From positions 124,001-188,000 of the forward strand of contig NZ_JABBNC010000004.1 of assembly GCF_012933445.1 (NCBI RefSeq): a stretch of 64,000 nucleotides of DNA, read 5' to 3'. A program made the position numbers and the translations under genes. The notes below the pieces were generated by a model. It was not told where the DNA came from. It was given only the letters and a program-made list of their open reading frames with translations, and did no database searches. Shown in pieces: positions 16,477-22,851 of this stretch (position 1 is the stretch's first letter; every line of letters begins with the position of its first letter). The stretch comes from Actinoplanes sp. TBRC 11911. Its GTDB lineage: Bacteria > Actinomycetota > Actinomycetes > Mycobacteriales > Micromonosporaceae.

Positions 16477-17688
16477 ATGACCAGTCGTGCGCGGGCCCAC
16501 CGTGTCTGGCACCTGATGGCGGCCGTCGCCGTCGTCGTGACCAGCGCGGCTGCCGCCACACCCGCGATCGGGGCGCCCTCCGTGGCTCCGACCCCGACGC
16601 CATCCCCGTCGGCCGGTAAGAGCCCGGCTTCGAAATCCTCGCCGGTGCGATGGTCGGTGGCGCCGGCAAATGCCACCACAGTGGACGGCCGCAACCAATA
16701 CTCGTACGAGAACGTGCGTCCCGGCGCGACGGTGCACGACTATGTCAGCATCACCAACCTCGGCGCCGCGCCGGTCACCTTCCGGGTGTACGCCGCGGAC
16801 GGGGTCACCACGGCGGACGGCAAGATTTCCGTGGCCACCGCTGCCGTCAAACCGACCGACCTCGGCGTCTGGACCAAGCTCGCGCACGGCAGTGTGAAGG
16901 TGCCGGCCCGGAGCCAGGTGATCGAGCCCTTCACCATCAACGTGCCGGCTAATGCCACGCCCGGGGACCACGCCGGCGGGCTGATCGCCTCGGTCACCGA
17001 AAAGGCCGCCGAAGGCCAGGTCAGCCGAGAAAGCCGGTTCGCGGTCGCCGCCTACGTCCGCATCGTCGGCGCGCTGACCCCGGCGCTCGGCATCGAGTCG
17101 GTCTCGGCCAGCTATAAGGGGACCGCCAATCCGTTCGGTGCCGGCGGTGCCACCGTCGCCTACACGGTGCATAACACCGGCAACGTGCGACTGTCGGCCG
17201 CCCAGGCCGTGTCCGTCACCGGTCCGTTCGGCACCGAGGAAACGGTCCGGCCGGACGCGCTGGCGGTGGTGCTGCCCGGCGACTCGGTGCGCGTCACCGC
17301 TCACCTGTCCGGGATCCAGCCCGTCGGCCCGCTGAAGGCACACGTGACGGTCACTCCGGGACCCGCGTCGCACGCGCCCAAGATGTCCGCGGCGCTCACC
17401 CCGGTCGCGCAGACCGTCGGCCTGTGGGCGACACCGTGGCCGCAGATCGTGCTGTTGCTGATCCTCATCGTGATCGCGCTCGGCGTGTGGTGGTGGATTC
17501 GGATCAGCCGTCGTCGCATGCGCGCCAAGCTGGCCGCCGCCGAGGACCGCGGGCGCCAGGCGGGTGCCCTAGCGGAACTCCTCGAGCCGGCACCGGTCCG
17601 CGACGGCGATCCCTCGGACGGCCCCGAACTCGTCGACTCCCACCATGCCGGCGATGCGACGTCGCTCGCCGCACCCGACCCCGATTGA
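16477..17688 (+). CDS. DUF916 (WxL-interacting) membrane protein
   Basis: A 403-residue protein with an N-terminal signal, a Pro/Ser/Thr spacer and two beta-sandwich domains. The first matches DUF916 (about 55-190: RWSVAPAN...YENVRPGATVHDYVSITNLG...VPANATPGDHAGGLIASV). The second (about 200-320) is DUF3324-like. A single helix near 335-355 (QIVLLLILIVIALGVWWWI) is followed by RISRRRMRAKL and an acidic cytoplasmic tail. In Firmicutes such proteins bridge WxL proteins and the wall. The DUF916-after-WxL gene order is retained here. Confidence 0.82.
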   Translation: MTSRARAHRVWHLMAAVAVVVTSAAAATPAIGAPSVAPTPTPSPSAGKSPASKSSPVRWSVAPANATTVDGRNQYSYENVRPGATVHDYVSITNLGAAPVTFRVYAADGVTTADGKISVATAAVKPTDLGVWTKLAHGSVKVPARSQVIEPFTINVPANATPGDHAGGLIASVTEKAAEGQVSRESRFAVAAYVRIVGALTPALGIESVSASYKGTANPFGAGGATVAYTVHNTGNVRLSAAQAVSVTGPFGTEETVRPDALAVVLPGDSVRVTAHLSGIQPVGPLKAHVTVTPGPASHAPKMSAALTPVAQTVGLWATPWPQIVLLLILIVIALGVWWWIRISRRRMRAKLAAAEDRGRQAGALAELLEPAPVRDGDPSDGPELVDSHHAGDATSLAAPDPD

Positions 17689-17694
17689 GGAGCC

Positions 17695-18336
17695 ATGCCC
17701 TACCGACGTATGACCAGTGCCGGCGCGTGGCTGGCCCTCACCGTCGCCGGCTTGTTCGGCCCGGCGTCGAGCGCATGGGCGGACGACGGCCCATCGGTCT
17801 CGGTCACGGTGCCGGAGCACACCACGCCGCCGGCTCAGCCGGTCACCCTCACGTGCGCCGGCGCCGACGGCAAGGCCCTGGGTGCCAACCCCACCCTGCA
17901 CCCGCGTGACCAGCTTTCGTGTACGGGTACCGGGTTCGCCGCCGGTGAACCGGTGAACGCCACTCTCGCTCCCGCGCGCTCGTTGGGTACGGTCACCGCC
18001 GGCCAGGACGGCGAGTCGCAACTGGACGTCTCGCTGCCGGCCGATCTCGGAGCGGGCAGCCAGACTCTGCGGTTCACCGGTAACACGTCGCGGCGTACGG
18101 CGAGCTTCGCGTTCACCGTCACCATCGTCGTCTCGGTGCCGGTGGGCGGTGGCACCGCGGCGCCCGGCGACGGCTCGGACAATTCCGGTGGTCACGGGCT
18201 CGGCTCGCTCCCGCGTACCGGTCTGAACATCATGGGGATCGGCCTGGCCGGGGCGGTCCTGATCGGGGGCGGTGTGGTGCTGCGCCGGCTGGGCCGCCGG
18301 CGAAAGATCGCCGGACCCGGCGGTGATCGCGGATGA
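17695..18336 (+). CDS. LPXTG-type (LPRTG) cell-wall-anchored protein
   Basis: A 213-residue secreted protein with a signal peptide (about 1-27, ending SAWADDG), a single beta-rich domain with a Cys pair (TLTCAGAD...QLSCTGTG), and a classical cell-wall sorting signal: LPRTG, then a hydrophobic helix, then RRLGRRRK. It begins six bases after the DUF916 gene with a GAGGAG site, and its TGA overlaps the next ATG. The adjacent sortase-like protein lacks a catalytic Cys, so wall attachment would need a sortase encoded elsewhere. Confidence 0.8.
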   Translation: MPYRRMTSAGAWLALTVAGLFGPASSAWADDGPSVSVTVPEHTTPPAQPVTLTCAGADGKALGANPTLHPRDQLSCTGTGFAAGEPVNATLAPARSLGTVTAGQDGESQLDVSLPADLGAGSQTLRFTGNTSRRTASFAFTVTIVVSVPVGGGTAAPGDGSDNSGGHGLGSLPRTGLNIMGIGLAGAVLIGGGVVLRRLGRRRKIAGPGGDRG

Positions 18337-19292
18337 CCGCCGTCGTCGAAGGCCGCCGTCCGGCGGCGCCCCCGCCCGTGCGCCCGACGGCGCCCGCGCC
18401 GCCGTCCGGCCGTCCCAGCGGCGGCTCCCGGCAATCGTTGCCGTCACCGTGGCAGGTGGCGTCGACCGCCATGCTTCTGTTGTCGGCGACGTTTTTCGTG
18501 TTCGTCGCGTACACCGGAGCCATCTCCTCGCTGCACCATTCGCGGGCTCAGCTGACCGCGTACGCCAACTTCCGCAAGACCCTGGCGGAGGCCACCGCGC
18601 CGGTCGCGGCCACCCGCCCGGACGACCCGAAGCGGCTGCTCGACCCCGGGACCGCGGTGACGTTGTTGTCCATCCCGCGGATCGGACTCCGCGAGGTCGT
18701 CTTCGAGGGCACCACCGGGTCGATCCTGCGGGACGGACCGGGCCACCTCCGCACGACGCCGCTACCGGGCCAGTCCGGCACCTCGGTGGTGATGGGCCGG
18801 GCCAGCACGTACGGTGGGCCGTTCGGCAAACTCTCCAGGCTGAACCCGGGTGACACGGTCACGGTCACCACCGGCCAGGGCGTCTCGACGTACCGGGTGC
18901 GAGGCGTGCGGCGCGGCGGCGATCCGCTCCCGCCGCCGCTCGCCGCGGGCGGCGGACGGTTGACCCTGACCACCGCCGACGGCTCGCCCTTCCTGCCCGC
19001 CGGCGTGCTTCGCGTCGACGCGGACCTGGTCTCCGCGGCGATGCCGACGCCGGCGAACCCCCTTACCCGGCACGACCTGTCGTCGGCCGAGCTGGCGATG
19101 GGCACCGACCAGTTCGCGTGGATGCAGCTCGTCCTGTGGGGCCAGGCGCTGGTGCTCGCCGCCGTCCTGATCGCCTGGACCCGGCTGCACTGGGGCCGCT
19201 GGCAGGTGTGGACGGTGTCGGTTCCGGTGCTGAGTTTCCTCAGCGTGGCGACTGCCGACCAGATCGCCCGCCTGTTGCCGAACCTGATGTGA
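18333..19292 (+). CDS. Sortase-fold protein lacking catalytic Cys and His (pseudo-sortase)
   Basis: A 319-residue membrane protein. A Pro-rich cytoplasmic N-terminus leads to a helix (about 46-68), then a sortase beta-barrel (LLSIPRIGLREVVFEGT; LPGQSGTSVVMGRASTYGGPFGKLSRLNPGD; RLTLTTADGSPF). Two C-terminal helices follow (about 255-275 and 285-310). In active sortases the two core motifs carry a His (GHR) and a Cys (TLxTC). Here they read MGRA (Arg at 156) and TLTTA (Ala at 215), and the whole protein contains no cysteine. It probably acts as a scaffold or chaperone for the surface proteins rather than a transpeptidase. Confidence 0.8.
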   Translation: MTAVVEGRRPAAPPPVRPTAPAPPSGRPSGGSRQSLPSPWQVASTAMLLLSATFFVFVAYTGAISSLHHSRAQLTAYANFRKTLAEATAPVAATRPDDPKRLLDPGTAVTLLSIPRIGLREVVFEGTTGSILRDGPGHLRTTPLPGQSGTSVVMGRASTYGGPFGKLSRLNPGDTVTVTTGQGVSTYRVRGVRRGGDPLPPPLAAGGGRLTLTTADGSPFLPAGVLRVDADLVSAAMPTPANPLTRHDLSSAELAMGTDQFAWMQLVLWGQALVLAAVLIAWTRLHWGRWQVWTVSVPVLSFLSVATADQIARLLPNLM

Positions 19293-19303
19293 GGAATGTC
19301 GAA

Positions 19304-20134
19304 GTGAACGATTACAAGGACACGCTCGAGTGGGCTCCGGCCGTCGACCCCTCCGGGCATCTGGCCGGGCTGGACGCGCGCGAGATCAGCGCCTGGTTCG
19401 GTGACCACCAGGTGCTCGACCGTGTGTCATTGCACATGCGTGCCGGTCAGGTCACCGCGCTCATCGGGCCTTCCGGCTGCGGGAAGTCCACCTTCCTGCG
19501 GATCCTGAACCGGATGCACGAGCTCGTCCCGGGGGCCAGCCTGGCTGGGGAAGTCCTGCTGGACGCCGAGGACATCTACGATTCCTCGCGGCGGCTCACC
19601 GAGGCACGCAGGCAGATCGGCATGGTTTTCCAGAAGCCGAACCCGTTCCCCGCCATGTCGATCTACGACAACGTCGTCGCGGGCCTCAAGCTCACCGGCC
19701 TCAAGGTGCGCCGTGGCGCCAAGGACATGCTGGTGGAGGAGTGCCTGACCAAGGCCGGGTTGTGGCGTGAGGTCCGCGACCGGCTTCGCCAACCGGGCGG
19801 CGCCCTCTCCGGCGGCCAGCAGCAGCGGCTCTGCATCGCCCGTTCGCTCGCCATTCGCCCGCGAGTGCTGCTCATGGACGAGCCGTGCTCGGCACTCGAC
19901 CCGACATCGACCCGTGTCATCGAGGAGACCATCGCCGAGCTCGTCTCGGAGGTGACGATCGTCATCGTCACACACAACATGCAGCAGGCGGCGCGAGTCT
20001 CGAACGAGTGTGCTTTCTTTCTGGCCGAGCGCGGTCAGCCCGGTTCCATCGTGGAGCACGGCCCGACCGATGCCATGTTCGACGACCCGCAGGATCCACG
20101 CACCGCCGATTACGTCAACGGTCGCTTCGGCTGA
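19304..20134 (+). CDS. pstB: Phosphate ABC transporter ATP-binding protein PstB
   Basis: A 276-residue ATPase with Walker A GPSGCGKST, the PstB-specific VFQKPNPFPAMSIYDNV, signature ALSGGQQQRLCIARSLAI, Walker B VLLMDEPCSALDPTST and H-loop VTHNMQQA. It ends with the typical PstB pattern GPTDAMFDDPQDPRTADYVNGRFG. The GTG at 19304 is favoured by a GAGGA site eight bases upstream. It is separated from pstC-pstA by the whole surface module, about 10 kb away, instead of following pstA directly. No phoU gene follows. Confidence 0.95.
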   Translation: MNDYKDTLEWAPAVDPSGHLAGLDAREISAWFGDHQVLDRVSLHMRAGQVTALIGPSGCGKSTFLRILNRMHELVPGASLAGEVLLDAEDIYDSSRRLTEARRQIGMVFQKPNPFPAMSIYDNVVAGLKLTGLKVRRGAKDMLVEECLTKAGLWREVRDRLRQPGGALSGGQQQRLCIARSLAIRPRVLLMDEPCSALDPTSTRVIEETIAELVSEVTIVIVTHNMQQAARVSNECAFFLAERGQPGSIVEHGPTDAMFDDPQDPRTADYVNGRFG

Positions 20135-20501
20135 GCGGGCGGCCGGCGTCGCCGACACGACGAACGCCCTCGACGATTTCGGCTTCCTCCAACGCCAGGA
20201 GGAAACGCGAAAGGTTGTACTCGCACTCGCGTACTCGCAAATAAGTCCGGCACGCGGTGGCCAAGGGTACGTCGTCGAGGGCGACACGCCAGGCCCAGCG
20301 GCCGTCCCGGTCGCTGGCGAAAAGGTGCGGCTTGAGCTCGGCCCGGTTTTGCTTGACCCGTAACGCGGCCGTCCGGCAATCCGAGTAGTTGTCACTGAGC
20401 GCGACGTCCTGGCCGAGCCGGCGATTGTTCGACGAGACCAGGAACCAGCGCATCCGGCCGCCCTGTAGGTTGTCGACGACGAGAAACCGGGAGCGCAACA
20501 C
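20115..20501 (-). CDS. Small conserved protein, downstream member of pst-flanking paralogue pair
   Basis: A 128-residue protein converging on pstB with a 20-base overlap. Its core (RWFLVSSNNRRLGQ, conserved Cys, RDGRWAWRVALDDVPLATACRTY, AEIVEGVRRVG) aligns with the protein encoded at 6551-7021, so paralogues stand at both ends of the pst/surface block. I do not recognise the family; the NNRxL-type repeat pattern recalls YegP-like proteins. An ATG at residue 17 is an alternative start. On its strand a GTTCACGCATC element lies about 140 bases upstream (20637-20647), possibly a weak PHO site. Confidence 0.6.
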   Translation of the reverse strand: MLRSRFLVVDNLQGGRMRWFLVSSNNRRLGQDVALSDNYSDCRTAALRVKQNRAELKPHLFASDRDGRWAWRVALDDVPLATACRTYLRVRECEYNLSRFLLALEEAEIVEGVRRVGDAGRPLSRSDR

Positions 20502-21296
20502 CGGTGTGAGTCCTCCGTGATTGGCGTGGGTAGGGGTGGTGCACGCCGCCGCGGGAGGCGTGCCGTCACGTCCCGTCCCGGTAGCATCGGTAAGACTCTG
20601 CGTGCGCAGTGGACTGAATGACAGCTGAACGCGGACGATGCGTGAACAACTTCCTTACGCTCGGTCGATGTCTGACATATGGGTCGCCATTGTGGCCGGC
20701 TGCGGTTCCGTGGCCTGTGTGGGCGGCGTTTCCGCACCGGCACCATGCGCCCCGGGGCCCGGCTGCCGCCGTCTTCCTCGCCGGCCGGGCGCCAGATCAT
20801 GCCGGGCGGATGTCTCGGCGGCCCCTGCGGTCGAGATCGCCCAGCACACGATCGGCTGCGCCCGTTGCTCTCGACGGCTGGGCCGCGCCGTGCTGCACGT
20901 CCTCGCGCATCGGCCGCTCACCGCCGAACTCTTGGCCTCCGCACGTGGCGGTGCGGCGTGGTGGTGGTCAACGCCTGCTCAGCGTGCGGTGGTGTGAGGG
21001 TCTCGGGGAGTTGGGACTTGGTGTGCGGTGGTGTGAGGGCCGGCGCCTCGGAAGTTGGGGCTCCAACATGCGGCGGTGTTGGGGGCCGGGGCCCGGCCGC
21101 CGCCGTCCTCGGTGGCCGGGCTCCGGAGTGTGCTGGACGGGAAGTTTCGGCGCCCCCGCGGCCGAAACCGTTTCCCGCCCTGCGCGAGTGTGCCGGGAAC
21201 GAGGTGGGCGCCTCGTCCCCGGCCGAACGTGCATTACCGCCGGAATCACACTGCTTGGCGAGGGGTGCCTCCTTTCGCCGCTGGGTCAAGTCTGAG
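20502..21296. other. Gene-poor decayed region with imperfect direct duplications
   Basis: I see no credible gene in these 795 bases. A segment near 20735-20830 recurs imperfectly near 21065-21160 (shared GGGGCCCGGC.GCCGCCGTC core). A 17-base word GTGCGGTGGTGTGAGGG occurs at 20984-21000 and again at 21023-21039. The open frames here are GC-skew artefacts with low-complexity Arg/Ala/Pro translations. The region abuts an orphan CebR-type operator and a broken CBM2 sequence, consistent with a degraded locus. Confidence 0.5.
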
Positions 21297-21310
21297 TGGG
21301 AGCGCTCCCA
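21297..21310. promoter_or_regulatory. Perfect CebR/CelR-type operator
   Basis: TGGGAGCGCTCCCA is the 14-base palindrome known as the binding site of the LacI-family cellulose-utilisation regulator CebR/CelR in actinomycetes. No intact cellulase or sugar-transport gene starts on either side. The nearest coding trace is a broken cellulose-binding domain 59 bases away on the minus strand, so the operator looks orphaned. Confidence 0.75.
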
Positions 21311-21368
21311 TTTCAGACTCTAACTCTCCAGAGAGGATTGCGGAATGGGTCAGGTGGTTGCGGCGCAG

Positions 21369-21708
21369 TCAATCGTGGGGGGTGACCGGGCTGCCGGACG
21401 CCAGGAAGCCGAAGTTTGTGCTCGTGCCGGCCGCCCAAAGTGCCGTTATATGCGGCATTTGTCGCCGTAATCTGACTGCCGCTCGCGTTCACCGTCGCGA
21501 TCCAGGCCTGCTGCACGGTCACGGCGCCCGGATAGGTCAGCGTGACCGTCCAGCCGCGGATCGGCGCGGAGCAAGCGGTGACGGTCACTCCACCTTGGTA
21601 GCCGCCTCGCCAAGAACTGCTTACCGTGTACGCCGCGGAGCACGTCCCAGAAGCAGGCGGCGTCGTCGTCGTGGGAGGTGGCGTCGACTCCCCGGCCCCG
21701 CCCCCACT
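21369..21708 (-). pseudogene. Remnant of CBM2 cellulose-binding domain, frameshifted
   Basis: On the minus strand a Pro/Thr linker (STPPPTTTTPPAS) is followed by a CBM family 2 sequence: CSAAYTVSSSWRGGYQGGVTV, RGWTVTLTYPGAVTVQQAW, NAAYNGTLG. The frame then shifts by one base and continues as AAGTSTNFGFLASGSPVTPHD and a stop, the expected end of a CBM2. The upstream catalytic domain is absent, replaced by unrelated repeats. It is therefore the 3' scar of a secreted glycoside hydrolase gene, possibly part of the regulon implied by the nearby CebR operator. Confidence 0.75.
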
Positions 21709-21876
21709 GACGGGATGTCGTGAGTTTTGATGTTCCGGTTGTTGAATGCGGCCGGACGGACACGGCCGGTGGATAACCACGAGAAGTTGTCGTACCCGGA
21801 TGCTTAACTCGACCCCACCCAGTGACACGGGTGGGCGCCGGCGGCGGACCTGCCATACGTGGAGGTGCGGCGCCGC

Positions 21877-21990
21877 GCGCAGACGTTCGGCGGCACGCGT
21901 ACACCTTGGCGGCACGCGCAGACGTTCGGCGGCACGCGTACACCTTGGCGGCACGCGTAGACCTTTGGCGCCACGCGTAGACCTTTGGCC
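21877..21990. repeat. 39-bp tandem repeat
   Basis: Two near-perfect 39-base units (21877-21915 and 21916-21954) are followed by two truncated variant units ending near 21990. Each unit is itself built from two related halves of about 19-20 bases ending in GGCGGCACGC. The array ends 38 bases before the metallophosphoesterase start and contains no gene. Confidence 0.75.
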
Positions 21991-22027
21991 GTCGCGGCCC
22001 TGGCGGCGCCCCGCATAACGTCGTCGC

Positions 22028-22789
22028 ATGCTTCTCCTCGCCCATGCCAGTGACATCCACATCGATTCCGACGAGCGCAGTGCCGAGCGCGCGGGCCGCG
22101 TGGTGCGTTATCTCGCGCGGCTGCCGACCCCGCCGGACGCGCTGCTGGTCACCGGCGACCTCGCCGACCATGGCGAGCCCGCCGAATATGAGGTGGTCCG
22201 CGCCCTGTTCGACGAGCTGCCGTTCCCGGTGCTGTTCTGTCCGGGCAACCATGACGTGCGCGAGCCGTACCGCAAGGCGCTGCTGCGCGACGATTCCGGT
22301 GCGGTGGGGCCGGTCGATCGGGCGTACGAAATCGGCGGGGTCTTGATCTTGATGGTCGATTCCAGCATCCCCGGGCGCCACGACGGGTTGCTCTCCGACG
22401 ACACATTGGCCTGGCTTGACGTACGCCTCGCCGCCCGCCCCGGGATGCCCGCGCTGATCGCCTTTCACCATCCGCCGGTCGTGCTCGGCATGCCGTTCGT
22501 CGACGGGATCCGCCAGTTCGAGGAGCAGCGGCTCGCCGCCCTGGTCGAGCGACATCCGCAGATCGTGGCGCTGCTGTGCGGCCACGCCCACACGCCGGCC
22601 GCGACCACCTTCGCCGGGCGGCCGCTGATCGTCGCGCCAGGGGTGGTGTCGACGTCGATGCTGCCGTTCGAGACCGACGCGATCGTCGACCCGAGCCTGC
22701 CGCCGATGATCGCGTTCCATCTGATCGAAACGCCCGCGGCCGGAGCGGAGGGGGCCCGTCTCACCAGCCACTTTCGTGTCATGGCATGA
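22028..22789 (+). CDS. Metallophosphoesterase (CpdA/Icc-like phosphodiesterase)
   Basis: A 253-residue cytoplasmic enzyme with all five calcineurin-type metal motifs in order: ASDIHID (D-x-H), VTGDLADHG (GDxxD), CPGNHDVRE (GNHD), FHHPP and CGHAHT (GHxH). This arrangement is typical of class III cyclic nucleotide phosphodiesterases such as CpdA and Rv0805, with a di-metal centre. Substrate specificity is inferred from the family only. The stop is 62 bases before a hybrid sensor kinase on the same strand, so the two could share a transcript. Confidence 0.9.
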   Translation: MLLLAHASDIHIDSDERSAERAGRVVRYLARLPTPPDALLVTGDLADHGEPAEYEVVRALFDELPFPVLFCPGNHDVREPYRKALLRDDSGAVGPVDRAYEIGGVLILMVDSSIPGRHDGLLSDDTLAWLDVRLAARPGMPALIAFHHPPVVLGMPFVDGIRQFEEQRLAALVERHPQIVALLCGHAHTPAATTFAGRPLIVAPGVVSTSMLPFETDAIVDPSLPPMIAFHLIETPAAGAEGARLTSHFRVMA

Positions 22790-22851
22790 ACCTTGGTTGC
22801 AAACCTGGCGAACTGGCCTCCCGCACCCCACGAGACGCGGATCATGTGCGC

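Noticed and set aside
20618-21323. Overlapping 200-codon plus-strand frames in the decayed region
   Set aside because: Translations are Arg/Pro/Gly/Ala-rich with no motif. The repeats and the orphan operator suggest non-coding remnants.
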